A stretch of 41,765 nucleotides of DNA, taken from the NCBI GenBank assembly GCA_944319925.1, contig CALUFQ010000028.1:1-41765 (forward strand), written 5' to 3'. This stretch comes from an uncultured Paraprevotella sp. (GTDB lineage Bacteria > Bacteroidota > Bacteroidia > Bacteroidales > Bacteroidaceae). The notes under the pieces were generated by a model. The model did no database searches, was not told where the DNA came from, and was given only the letters and a program-made list of their open reading frames with translations. Positions 15,665 through 24,037 of the stretch are shown here, in pieces. Made by a program: the position numbers and the translations under genes. Each line of letters begins with the position of its first letter. The first letter of the stretch is position 1.

Positions 15665-18600
15665 TTAAATGGTTACTTCTTCCAGCCGGTTGTCGAGGAT
15701 GTACCACAGGTAGCCTTTGATGTGTCGGTGCGGCTCCATTTGGCTGAGCAGATTCATGTATCCGGCCACTTGGTCGCGGTATTCAGGGCGTGGTGCCCCA
15801 AACTTGAAGTCGGTCACGATGGCCTCATCTGTGGCAAACATGACGCGATCCGGGCGGTAAGTGCCGTATTTTCCGCTTTCTTCGCGGTATTCTTGGGTCA
15901 GGATGGGGCATTCGTTGTAGAGTTTCATCGTGCCGTCGAACCAACGTGCCACTTCCGGGTGTTTGAATGCTTGTTCCACTTGGCGTTTCAAATCCTCTTT
16001 TTCTTCCAATGTGCCGATTTGTCCTTCCGTTTCCAACCTCCGCAATGCCTTTTCCACGTCGGCACGTGTGTAGATGGTAGAGAAGATGGAGTGCATGAGG
16101 AGGCCCAGCCTTCTTTTGCCTTGTCGTGTGGATGCGTCGTTTTGGGGCTGTCCGGACATGGATTCCAAGAAATCTTCCGCCCGGTTGGATTGGCAAAATT
16201 CGATGCGGGCTTTGTAGGAGTGCATGTTTACTTCCATGGGAAGATAGTTGATTTCCATGCGGTTGTCTGTTTCTTTTTGCTTTTGGATGTATTGGGTTGC
16301 CGGTGTCCCGTATGCGAAACGGGCGATTTGTCCGTTTTCCCCATTTTCCGTTTCTGTCCCTTCCAGTTGGTGCGGGAGGGCTTCATGGATCAGGTCGCCT
16401 ATGGTGCTTCTTTCGTCCATCGTGTAGCGTGTGCGGCACCAGGCAAACAGGTTTTTTTCCGCCCGCGTGAAGGTGACATATAGCAAGTTGAGTGCGTCCA
16501 CCCTCCGTTGCAAATGTTCTTTTTCGTATGGGGCGCGGAAAATGGAATCGCGCATGCGTTTCTCGATGGTGACGGGGATGACCGGCAACATGTCATAGGG
16601 GGCTTCGTGCGTTTCGCACCATAACAGATTGTTGTTGCGGTTGCCTGTGTTGTCTTGTTCGATTTCCCAATCACAGTAAGGGGCGAAAACGGTGTGGAAC
16701 TGCAGGCCTTTGGATTGGTGGACGGTGAAGATGCGGATTCCCTCTATTTCGCCCGACGGGATGGGGAAGTTGCAAAGACGTTCATCCCAAAACTTGAGGA
16801 ATGAAGGCAAGTCGGACGGATTGTCTTGTACGTATGCGGTCAGTTGGTCGAAATAGGCAAAGAGATAAGCGTCTTCCCCGGTGATATGGCTTAGCCCGAA
16901 GATTTCATAGAGCTTTTCTTGCAATTCGTATAACGGGAGCAGTTTCAGTTCTTCCGTGTGCTTGATATATTCTTCCGCCACCATGTGTTCCAAGGGCTGT
17001 TCTGCCAGGCTGCGGGCGTCGGTTTGGGGCGGTGTGCCAAGGCCCGCATGCAAGGCAAGGAAGGCCAGCGACACTTTGTCTTCCGGATTGGCCATGTAGC
17101 GCATGGCGGCAATCAGAGTGTTGATGGCCAGCGAACTGGAAAGGAGGAAGGCTTCGTCCGAAACGATTTTCACGTCCGGGAGCCGCGTGGCGAAATGCCG
17201 GATGATGGGGTCGGCAAATTTCCGTTTGCGCAACAGGATGGCCATTTTTCCGTATGGAAGCCCTTCGCGGTGCAGCCGTTCCACCTGTTGGCATAGTTCA
17301 TCCAGCATTTGGATTTCGTTCGTTTTGTCTTTTTCGTCATAGAACCGTATGCAGACATGGCCGTTGTCCGCTTTCTGTGGAGGGCATTGCTGTGCCACGT
17401 CGGCATAGATTTCCGCCAGTTTGGTGGAAGCTTCCGGGGCTATGTCGTCGAGGGCGGCTGCGGCTGCGGGGAAAAAGGCGTTGTTGAAGGCGATAAGTTG
17501 GCGTTCGCTGCGGTGGTTGGTGTCCAGGTTGCGGATGTCGGGCCGGTAGGCGGCCATTTCTTTGTCGATATGGTTCAGGATGCTCCAGTCTCCGTTCCGC
17601 CAACGGTAGATGCTTTGTTTCACGTCGCCCACGATGAGGTTGCCGTGTCCCGAAGCCATGCCTTCCTGCAGCAGCACTTTGAAGTTTTTCCACTGCATGG
17701 CCGACGTGTCCTGGAATTCATCAATCATGATGTGGTGGACGTATGTGCCCATCTTTTCGTAGATGAACGGCGCATCCTGGTCTTCAATCAAGTCATGCAG
17801 GAGAATGGGGGTCTTAGCCAGCAGGAAACGGTTGTTTTCGTGGTTCAGCCGGGCCACTTCTTCGTCAATGACCTCCAGTAGCCGCAAGGGGTTGAGATGT
17901 TTCAGGGACAGTTTTGCGCTGTTGTGGCGTATGAGGCATTTCTGTTGGAAGCCGCGCAGGTCGGACAACAAGCCGCTGAAATGCGTGGTAGCTTCGCATA
18001 GTTCCGGCACGTTGCGGTCGGCTTTCCTGAGCATGTCGGACGGATTGTCGATGTACTTTTGCAGCGTGTCGCCGAATTCGGCTTCGAAAAGCCCGCCGGC
18101 CAGGCGTTTGAGGTAGGTGTCGAGTGTGCTGCCCCGGCTGAAGGTGGCGCATGTGAGCCCGCGTTGTTCCAATTCGTCGCGGAAGTTGCCCACGGCGCTT
18201 TGTATGATGTCTTCGGATTCTTGCAGGATTTGATTCAATGCCTTCCTTAGTTCTGCGATTTTCTGGTTTTCCTTCAATACGTTCCTGATTTCCTGCTCGT
18301 GGGTCAGGTAAGCTTCTTTGAAAATCCAGCTGGCGAAGTTTTTCACTTCCTTGGCGATGTCCCAGCGTTGATTGTTGGCAATCCGGTCTTCCACATATTC
18401 TTGCACCCAGTTCAGGATGACCGGTGTCAGATGCAGGCGTTCCATGATGCGGTCCACTGCGGCATCGAGCACTTCGCCATCGTTGAGGTCAACTTTCAGG
18501 TTGGCGTTGAGGTTCAGCTCATGGGCGAGGTTTTTTACGACCGACTGGAAAAAGGCGTCGATGGTTTCCACCCGGAAACGGTCGTAGTCGTGCAGGATGC

Positions 18601-18910
18601 GGCATAAGGCGCGCCCCGCACGGTGGCGGATGTCCTCTTCCGGTATTTCGATGCCGTCTGTGCGCATTTCTTGTTGGAGCACGCGAAGATAGCTTTCAGA
18701 GGACGGAAGCCCTTTCCAGATGCCGAACAATTGTTGGAGGATGCGGTCTTTCATTTCGGCGGTAGCCTTGTTGGTGAATGTCACGGCCAAGATGTGGCTA
18801 TAGGCATTCCCGCTTTCTTCCCCGATGAGATGTTTGATGTATTGGACGGCCAAGGTGAATGTCTTGCCGGAGCCAGCCGAAGCTTTATAGACGGTCAGCG
18901 TCTGGTTCAT
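15665..18910 (-). CDS. addA: AddA-like UvrD/RecB helicase-nuclease
   Basis: This is a superfamily 1 helicase with a C-terminal nuclease, the motor subunit of AddAB. Walker A ASAGSGKT is at residues 10-17, followed by VTFTNKATAEMKDRI (motif Ia), DEFQDTSAMQW (motif II), VGDVKQSIYRWRNGD (motif III), VHQSKGLQF and LLYVTFTRAEK (motifs V/VI). The nuclease domain keeps LGLLMHSIFS, RPDRVMF and VTDFKFG (~1032-1038), so it looks active. ATG 18910 gives 1081 aa. An in-frame TTG at 18919 would overlap the upstream stop, but ATG 18910 places the P-loop at the usual distance. It lies 5 nt after the acyl-CoA synthetase gene and 16 nt before addB. Confidence 0.92.
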   Translation of the reverse strand: MNQTLTVYKASAGSGKTFTLAVQYIKHLIGEESGNAYSHILAVTFTNKATAEMKDRILQQLFGIWKGLPSSESYLRVLQQEMRTDGIEIPEEDIRHRAGRALCRILHDYDRFRVETIDAFFQSVVKNLAHELNLNANLKVDLNDGEVLDAAVDRIMERLHLTPVILNWVQEYVEDRIANNQRWDIAKEVKNFASWIFKEAYLTHEQEIRNVLKENQKIAELRKALNQILQESEDIIQSAVGNFRDELEQRGLTCATFSRGSTLDTYLKRLAGGLFEAEFGDTLQKYIDNPSDMLRKADRNVPELCEATTHFSGLLSDLRGFQQKCLIRHNSAKLSLKHLNPLRLLEVIDEEVARLNHENNRFLLAKTPILLHDLIEDQDAPFIYEKMGTYVHHIMIDEFQDTSAMQWKNFKVLLQEGMASGHGNLIVGDVKQSIYRWRNGDWSILNHIDKEMAAYRPDIRNLDTNHRSERQLIAFNNAFFPAAAAALDDIAPEASTKLAEIYADVAQQCPPQKADNGHVCIRFYDEKDKTNEIQMLDELCQQVERLHREGLPYGKMAILLRKRKFADPIIRHFATRLPDVKIVSDEAFLLSSSLAINTLIAAMRYMANPEDKVSLAFLALHAGLGTPPQTDARSLAEQPLEHMVAEEYIKHTEELKLLPLYELQEKLYEIFGLSHITGEDAYLFAYFDQLTAYVQDNPSDLPSFLKFWDERLCNFPIPSGEIEGIRIFTVHQSKGLQFHTVFAPYCDWEIEQDNTGNRNNNLLWCETHEAPYDMLPVIPVTIEKRMRDSIFRAPYEKEHLQRRVDALNLLYVTFTRAEKNLFAWCRTRYTMDERSTIGDLIHEALPHQLEGTETENGENGQIARFAYGTPATQYIQKQKETDNRMEINYLPMEVNMHSYKARIEFCQSNRAEDFLESMSGQPQNDASTRQGKRRLGLLMHSIFSTIYTRADVEKALRRLETEGQIGTLEEKEDLKRQVEQAFKHPEVARWFDGTMKLYNECPILTQEYREESGKYGTYRPDRVMFATDEAIVTDFKFGAPRPEYRDQVAGYMNLLSQMEPHRHIKGYLWYILDNRLEEVTI

Positions 18911-18915
18911 GTCGG

Positions 18916-20577
18916 TCAACTGTTCATGTTCTGGTAAAGATAGCGTTTGATGCTTTTCTTTGCGGTTTTCTCAAATTCCTCGTTTTGCAGCTGCACTTTC
19001 GTGATTTGCGAGTAGGGCGGCAGTTCTTTATTCAGTTCTTGCCGGGCCAGGTCTATTTTGTGGAACAGTTCCTTGTCGTTCAGGCCGTCTTTCATGCTTT
19101 CTCCCAAGTCGGGATAAATCAGTGCCACCAACTTGTCGTTGCTCATGATGACCAGCGACTCGTTCACGTAAGGCAGGTTGTTGAGTTTCGACTCGATTTC
19201 TTCGGGGTAGATGTTTTGTCCGCTTGCGCTCAACAGCATGTTTTTGCAGCGTCCTTTGATATACACGTCGCCTTGTTTGTTGATGATGGCCATGTCCCCG
19301 GTGTGGAGCCAGCCGTCGGCTTCGAAAATCTGGGCGGTGGCTTCTTTGTTCTTGTAGTAGCCCAGCATGGTGTTGCGTCCCCGGCAAAGCAGCTCGCCGG
19401 CAATCCGTTCGGGGTCGGAACTCAGGACTTTCAGCTCCATGCCGTCGGCGGCTCTTCCGCATGACATGTAGGCCGTCTCGTTCCAAGGGCTGTGGCAAAT
19501 GATGGGGCCGCACTCCGTCATGCCGTAGGCAATGGAGTAGGGGAAGTGGATGGAGCGCACGAAAGCTTCCACTTCGGCATTGAAGGGGGCGCCGCCGATG
19601 ATGACTTCCTTGATGTTCCCGCCAAACAGTTTCAGGCTTTCCTTGAGCGTCTTTTCCCGGATGGCATCGTTGATGATGGGAATGCGCATCAGGAGCTTTT
19701 CCAGCTTGTGGTCTATCCTCGGGATGATTTCTTTCTTGAAAATCTTTTCGATGACCAGCGGGACGCAGGAGATGATGCGCGGGTGGATTTCGGCCACGGT
19801 TGTCATGATAATCTTGGGCGAGGGCATGCGGGTCAGGAAATACAGGTGGGCGCCGTAGCTCACGCCATAGAGGAAGTCATAGACCAATCCGAACACATGC
19901 CCCATGGGGAGCATGGACACGATGTTGTCGCCTGGCTGGATGCCGATGGTGCGGTTGCAGAACAGCACGTTGGACAACAGGCTGCGGTAGGGCAGCATCA
20001 CTCCCTTGGAAAATCCGGTGGTGCCGGATGTGTAATTGATGACCGCCAGGTGTTCCGGAGAGGGTTCCGGGGCATACCGCACGTCTTCGCTGGTGAACAT
20101 CATGGGATATTTTTTCCCGAACAACGCATTGAGGTTTTCCCGCGCGTAAGTGAGTTTCTTCGAACGGCTGTTGACCAGGGTGAAGTCTTTCACGCAGATG
20201 ATGCCTTGCAAGCCCGGCATTTGTTCTTCGTTGAGGTTTTCCCATACTTGGTCGCCCACGAACAATAGTTTTGCTTCGCTGTGGTTGACGATGTGGTGCA
20301 CGTTGTCGGGCTTGAACTCGTGCAGGATGGGGACGATGACAGCCCCGTATGTGATAGTGGAAAGGAACGCCACGCACCAGTTTCCGCTGTTCCGTCCGCA
20401 CAGTGCGATTTTGTCGCCGGGTTTGATGTTGGTCGCTTTGAACATCAGGTGGATTTTGGCAATCTTCCGTGCCACGTCTTTATATTGCAGGCTTTCCCCG
20501 TTGAAGTCCGTGAAAGCCTTGCGGTCCCAGTTTGTTTTGATACTGGTTTCAATGAGTTCGATTAATTTCGGTTCCAT
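18916..20577 (-). CDS. AMP-binding acyl-CoA synthetase (long-chain type)
   Basis: This is an ANL-superfamily enzyme that activates a carboxylic acid with ATP to an acyl-AMP and then acyl-CoA. The P-loop YTSGTTGFSKG is at 182-192, followed by MLPMGHVFGLVYDFLYG, AYGMTECGPII (A5), GWLHTGDMAIIN (A7) and GRCKNMLLSASGQNIYPEEIE (split as GRCKNML and GQNIYPEEIE; A8). The length (553 aa) and motifs resemble long-chain fatty acyl-CoA ligases. An in-frame TTG at 20610 extends the frame, but ATG 20577 fits a promoter at 20608-20640 and the natural N-terminus. It is the first gene of a tight operon with addA and addB, a combination with no obvious shared pathway. The substrate is not determined. Confidence 0.9.
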   Translation of the reverse strand: MEPKLIELIETSIKTNWDRKAFTDFNGESLQYKDVARKIAKIHLMFKATNIKPGDKIALCGRNSGNWCVAFLSTITYGAVIVPILHEFKPDNVHHIVNHSEAKLLFVGDQVWENLNEEQMPGLQGIICVKDFTLVNSRSKKLTYARENLNALFGKKYPMMFTSEDVRYAPEPSPEHLAVINYTSGTTGFSKGVMLPYRSLLSNVLFCNRTIGIQPGDNIVSMLPMGHVFGLVYDFLYGVSYGAHLYFLTRMPSPKIIMTTVAEIHPRIISCVPLVIEKIFKKEIIPRIDHKLEKLLMRIPIINDAIREKTLKESLKLFGGNIKEVIIGGAPFNAEVEAFVRSIHFPYSIAYGMTECGPIICHSPWNETAYMSCGRAADGMELKVLSSDPERIAGELLCRGRNTMLGYYKNKEATAQIFEADGWLHTGDMAIINKQGDVYIKGRCKNMLLSASGQNIYPEEIESKLNNLPYVNESLVIMSNDKLVALIYPDLGESMKDGLNDKELFHKIDLARQELNKELPPYSQITKVQLQNEEFEKTAKKSIKRYLYQNMNS

Positions 20578-20607
20578 TTCGTTTTGGAGAATCTTCGTTG
20601 TGAAAAA

Positions 20608-20640
20608 CAAAAATACAAAAATTCTTGTATATCAAACAAA
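20608..20640 (-). promoter_or_regulatory. Promoter of the acyl-CoA synthetase-addA-addB operon
   Basis: On the minus strand TTTG (20637-20640) is followed after 21 nt by TATTTTTG (20608-20615), matching the -33/-7 consensus. The predicted leader before ATG 20577 is about 25 nt. Confidence 0.75.
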
Positions 20641-20673
20641 GTTTGGCTTAAAAATAGAAACTGTTTTGAGGAG

Positions 20674-20852
20674 GAGGGTGTATTAAAACCTGCGAGAAGC
20701 AACTGCTCCGCCTTGTAGGGGAGCTGGCCCAACGGGCCTGAGGGGTTTCACACCCACGGACACATAAAGTATGTCTTTGTGGACGTGTGACCCCTCCGTC
20801 GCTTCACGCCACCTCCCCTACAAGGCGGAGCAGTTTATTTTGCTACACCCTC
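20674..20852. repeat. Large composite inverted repeat
   Basis: A perfect 23-bp pair (20701-20723 with 20813-20835; ends AACTGCTCCG / CGGAGCAGTT) encloses a second inverted pair GAGGGGT-tt-CACAC (from 20740) / GTGTG-ACCCCTC (to 20796) with further pairing inside. Outside lies a third pair, GAGGGTGTA (20674-20682) and TACACCCTC (20844-20852). A further direct copy of GAGGGTGTA is at 20895. The whole folds as one long stem. It resembles in style the CTCCCC..TACAAG..GGGGAG intergenic repeats known from several Bacteroidetes genomes. It sits between two divergent promoters. Confidence 0.85.
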
Positions 20853-20969
20853 ATTTCCGCACTATTCCGTATGCCTGTGGCATATCTTGCGGGTGAGGGT
20901 GTATGCCGGATATACTGATGGCCATCGAAGTATCTCTTCTTTTTTCAAGGCCGGTTTGAAGCTTTTTCT

Positions 20970-20977
20970 TAACTTTG
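20970..20977 (+). promoter_or_regulatory. -7 element of the HAD phosphatase gene
   Basis: TAACTTTG matches TAnnTTTG. The expected -33 position holds only a T-rich stretch. A purine-rich AAAAAGGA (20993-21000) lies 6 nt before ATG 21007 and may help ribosome binding. Confidence 0.6.
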
Positions 20978-21006
20978 CACGGTGAATTTACGAAAAAGGA
21001 TTGTTT

Positions 21007-21657
21007 ATGGAAGCAGGCAAACAGGCGGCAGCATTGTTCGATTTGGACGGCGTGGTGTTCGACACCGAGCCGCAATACACCGTGTTTTGGGGAGAAATGG
21101 GGCGTAAGTACCATCCCGAAGTGGAACATTTTGAGCAACGGATCAAGGGGCAGACCTTGGTGCAGATTTTTGAGAAGTGGTTTCCGGGGCAGGAGGCTTT
21201 GCAGCGCGACATCACGGCGGGTTTGGACGCTTTCGAGCGCAACATGGACTACCTGTATGTTCCGGGTGTGGAGGCTTTTCTCAGGGAATTGCGCGACAGG
21301 GAGATACATACCGCCGTGGTGACAAGTTCCAACAAGGAGAAAATGCGCAATGTCTATCGGAAGCATCCGGAATTTGAAGGCTATTTCGATCGGATCCTGA
21401 CCTCGGAGGATTTCGCACGTTCCAAGCCCGAGCCGGACTGCTACTTGCTGGGCGCGGAAGTGTTTGGCTTGCCCGTGTCGCGCTGCGTGGTGTTTGAGGA
21501 CTCGTTCAATGGACTGAAGGCGGGACGTGCGGCAGGCATGAAAGTGGTGGGGCTTTCGACGACGAACGAGCCGGGAAAGATTCGGGAGTTGTGCGACTCC
21601 GTGATGCCGGATTTTTGCAGGTTTGGCGTAGAAAAGATGCTGGACTTGCTGGTTTGA
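21007..21657 (+). CDS. HAD-superfamily phosphatase (phosphoglucomutase/phosphatase-like)
   Basis: This 216-aa cytoplasmic enzyme has the HAD motifs in order: FDLDGVVFDTE (catalytic Asp12 and Asp14), VVTSSN (motif II), ARSKPEPDCYLLGAE (motif III Lys) and CVVFEDSFNGLKAGRAAGM (motif IV). A helical cap sits between motifs I and II, the C1 type shared by beta-phosphoglucomutases and small phosphosugar phosphatases. The substrate cannot be told from the sequence. A TTG at 21001 is in frame, but ATG 21007 has the better spacing. It is followed by panB, which has its own -7 element in the 46-nt gap. Confidence 0.88.
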   Translation: MEAGKQAAALFDLDGVVFDTEPQYTVFWGEMGRKYHPEVEHFEQRIKGQTLVQIFEKWFPGQEALQRDITAGLDAFERNMDYLYVPGVEAFLRELRDREIHTAVVTSSNKEKMRNVYRKHPEFEGYFDRILTSEDFARSKPEPDCYLLGAEVFGLPVSRCVVFEDSFNGLKAGRAAGMKVVGLSTTNEPGKIRELCDSVMPDFCRFGVEKMLDLLV

Positions 21658-21678
21658 GAAATAAAATGATTAATTTTG
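21646..21678 (+). promoter_or_regulatory. Promoter of panB
   Basis: TAATTTTG at 21671-21678 matches TAnnTTTG. A TTG at 21646-21648 is 22 nt upstream and could be the -33. The leader before ATG 21704 would be about 20 nt. Confidence 0.6.
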
Positions 21679-21703
21679 CGTCCGTTTACGAAAATTAAGT
21701 ATT

Positions 21704-22525
21704 ATGGCAGGGTATTTGGTAGAAGATGCGCGCAAGGTGACCACGCACAGGTTGGCTGAGATGAAGCTGCAAGGCAAGAAGATTGCCATGTTGACTTCCT
21801 ACGATTATACGATGGCCCGCATCGTGGACGGGGCGGGCGTTGATGTGATTTTGGTAGGTGATTCTGCGTCCAATGTCATGGCCGGCCATGCGACGACGTT
21901 GCCTATCACGTTGGACCAGATGATTTACCATGCCGCCTCGGTGGTGCGCGGCGTGAAGCGGGCGTTGGTGGTGTGCGACATGCCGTTTGGTACTTATCAT
22001 GTCAGTCCCGCCGATGGCGTGGCCAATGCCGTCCGCGTCATGCGCGAAAGCGGTTGCGATGCCTTGAAGCTGGAAGGCGGGGCGGAAATCATAGACACCG
22101 TGAAGGCCATTCTTGCGGCCGGCATCCCTGTGATGGGGCATTTGGGGCTGACTCCGCAAAGCATCAACAAGTTTGGCTCCTATGCCGTCCGTGCCAAGGA
22201 AGAAGCCGAGGCGGAAAAATTGGTGGCCGACGCACGTTTGCTTGAAGAGGCCGGATGTTTTGCCGTGGTGCTGGAGAAAATCCCGGCTGCCTTGGCCGGG
22301 CGCGTGGCTGCCGCGCTGAGGGTGCCGGTCATCGGCATCGGTGCCGGGCACGAGGTGGACGGCCAAGTGCTGGTGGTACACGATATGCTGGGCATGAACG
22401 ACGGCTTTTCGCCTAAATTCCTTCGTCGGTATGCAGACTTGCATACGGTGATGACGGATGCGGTGGGACGCTATGTCGCCGATGTGAAAGAGACGCGTTT
22501 CCCCAACGAAAGCGAACAGTATTGA
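21704..22525 (+). CDS. panB: Ketopantoate hydroxymethyltransferase (PanB)
   Basis: PanB transfers a hydroxymethyl group from methylene-tetrahydrofolate to 2-oxoisovalerate, the first committed step to pantothenate and CoA. Motifs seen: [33 protein letters not shown] (metal and substrate site, ~46-64), [26 protein letters not shown] and [20 protein letters not shown]. The length (273 aa) is standard. The stop TGA overlaps the ATG of the following permease gene (TGATG), which indicates translational coupling. No other pan genes are in the window. Confidence 0.96.
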   Translation: MAGYLVEDARKVTTHRLAEMKLQGKKIAMLTSYDYTMARIVDGAGVDVILVGDSASNVMAGHATTLPITLDQMIYHAASVVRGVKRALVVCDMPFGTYHVSPADGVANAVRVMRESGCDALKLEGGAEIIDTVKAILAAGIPVMGHLGLTPQSINKFGSYAVRAKEEAEAEKLVADARLLEEAGCFAVVLEKIPAALAGRVAAALRVPVIGIGAGHEVDGQVLVVHDMLGMNDGFSPKFLRRYADLHTVMTDAVGRYVADVKETRFPNESEQY

Positions 22526-23637
22526 TGGTGGCCGGGCTGGGGGAACGCAAACCGTTGTGGCATGCGGGTTTCGTGAAAATCCTGCTGGCGGACTTCTTGG
22601 TGTGCGTTTCGCTCTACATGTTTCTCCCTGTGGCGTTTTTGTATGTGGCGGGAAACGTGTGGGCCGCAGCGTTGGCTTTTTTTGTGGGAATGTGTCTAGC
22701 CGGGCCTTTTTGCAATTATTGGTTGGATACATTCCGCCGCAAACACGTGGCGTTATGGGGCGTGGCTGGCGTGATAGCCACCACGGGGCTGTTCCTTTTC
22801 GACCTGGGCGCAATGGGCTTTTGCATGGCACGGTTGGTGCAAGGGGCGGCCTACGGGGTGTTCCAGATTGCTGTGGGAAGCACCTTGTTGCTGGACCTGT
22901 CCGATTCCGGGAAGCGCACGGAGGCGGCGCATGTCTATTATTGGTTCACTCGTTTGGCGTTGGCCTTCGGCCCGTTGGCGGGCATGGTGGTGATTCATGA
23001 TTTCGGGCCGCGCTTGTTTGTCGTTTCTTCGCTTCTCCTTAGTCTTTGCGCCGGTGGGATTTTGTGGACGCTGCGGGTTCCGTTCCGTGCTCCGCTCAAT
23101 CCGTCGTTATGCTCCTCCGACCGGTTCTGGCTGCGTCGCGGCTGGCGGGTTTTTGTGCCGCTTTTTCTGGTGGTGTTTGCTTCGGCGTCCTTGTTGGGCG
23201 GTTTTCGTGGGGCGTTGCCTTATTTGTGTCTGTCTTTGGGCTTTTGGCTGGCTTTGACATTCCATGTCTTGTTTTTCAAGGAACGCCTGCAGGCGGAATT
23301 GGCTGCTGGCTTTTTGGCGATGTTCCTTTCCTTTATATTATATGGTTGCGGGGAAGGGTGGGCCGCAGTGGCACTCGGTTGCGGGGTAGGGCTGGCCACT
23401 AGCCGTTACTTGTTGTCCTACATCCGCATTTGCGCCCATTGCGAGCGGGCTACGGCGCAGACTTCCTACCTGTTGGCTTGGGAACTGGGGCTGTTGTCGG
23501 GTTATGCCATGTCAACCACGGCGTTGAAAAATATGGAATGTTTGCCGCTTTGCGCAGGCTTCATCTTGCTCGGCACGGCCGCCTTGTTCCATGTTGTTTT
23601 TGTGCGGAAATGGTATGCCGCGCACAAGCGGAAGTAG
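22525..23637 (+). CDS. MFS-type permease, coupled to panB
   Basis: This 370-aa inner-membrane protein has about 11-12 hydrophobic helices and the look of the major facilitator superfamily: the first helix starts at FVKILLADFLVCVSLYMF. A basic cytoplasmic loop DTFRRKH follows helix 2-3, as in the MFS motif A position. MARLVQGAAYGVFQIAVGS resembles the fourth to fifth helix region. The ATG overlaps the panB stop by one base, so it is likely co-translated. It might move pantoate/pantothenate or a related metabolite, but only position suggests that. An in-frame TTG three bases upstream is not needed. A 400-nt gap follows, which carries the promoter and leader of the next operon. Confidence 0.82.
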   Translation: MVAGLGERKPLWHAGFVKILLADFLVCVSLYMFLPVAFLYVAGNVWAAALAFFVGMCLAGPFCNYWLDTFRRKHVALWGVAGVIATTGLFLFDLGAMGFCMARLVQGAAYGVFQIAVGSTLLLDLSDSGKRTEAAHVYYWFTRLALAFGPLAGMVVIHDFGPRLFVVSSLLLSLCAGGILWTLRVPFRAPLNPSLCSSDRFWLRRGWRVFVPLFLVVFASASLLGGFRGALPYLCLSLGFWLALTFHVLFFKERLQAELAAGFLAMFLSFILYGCGEGWAAVALGCGVGLATSRYLLSYIRICAHCERATAQTSYLLAWELGLLSGYAMSTTALKNMECLPLCAGFILLGTAALFHVVFVRKWYAAHKRK

Positions 23638-23737
23638 TTTTTCCGGCGGAAAAGGACCGGAAAACGGTGGCGTAACCGTTTTGTGATGCCCTTGAAACAT
23701 GTTTTTGAGCAAAAAAACACAAAAAAATTAGATTTTA

Positions 23738-23769
23738 TTGTGTGTTTCTAAAGATTTGTTGTACTTTTG
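23738..23769 (+). promoter_or_regulatory. Promoter of the FAS1/SusCD operon
   Basis: TACTTTTG (23762-23769) matches TAnnTTTG, and TTG at 23738-23740 is 21 nt upstream. No other good promoter is seen up to the first gene at 24038, so the leader would be about 260 nt long. Confidence 0.65.
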
Positions 23770-23781
23770 ATAATCGTTTGG

Positions 23782-23803
23782 CGGTGTGACGCGCACCGTT
23801 TTT
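23782..23803 (+). terminator. Hairpin plus T run just after the predicted transcription start
   Basis: CGGTGTG (23782-23788) pairs with CGCACCG (23792-23798, one G-T) around ACG and is followed by TTTTT. It has the shape of an intrinsic terminator and lies within about 10 nt of the predicted +1, so it could be an attenuator or simply protect the RNA 5' end. A further self-complementary ACGCATGCGT lies at about 23934-23943. Confidence 0.45.
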
Positions 23804-23851
23804 AGAAAATATTGAATAATTAACCTAATAGAGTGTAAAGTGCATAATATC

Positions 23852-23953
23852 ATGAAACCTACATTCTGTCACGGAAGAAGTCTTCTGCGCCTCATGAAAG
23901 GGCGGCACACGGGGATGGAACCCCGGGGAGATGACGCATGCGTTTTCCCCTGA
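23852..23953 (+). CDS. Possible 33-codon leader ORF
   Basis: ATG 23852 opens a 33-codon frame (MKPTFCHGRSLLRL ... DDACVFP) that stops at 23951-23953, inside the long leader of the FAS1/SusCD operon. It is too short to judge by composition and has no clear ribosome site. It could be a regulatory leader peptide or chance. Confidence 0.2.
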   Translation: MKPTFCHGRSLLRLMKGRHTGMEPRGDDACVFP

Positions 23954-24037
23954 CTGGGGCACGGGTGCGGATTTGTGCGGGCGGATTTCGGAAAGAAAAA
24001 TAAAACAAGAGTATTAAAATAGAAACCTAATGGAGAT

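Noticed and set aside
18911-18919. TTG start for AddA
   Set aside because: It overlaps the stop of the upstream gene and adds only three residues; ATG 18910 places the Walker A motif where the family has it.
20674-20852. Complete insertion sequence at the composite repeat
   Set aside because: There is no transposase frame between the inverted arms, only about 90 bp of further self-complementary sequence.
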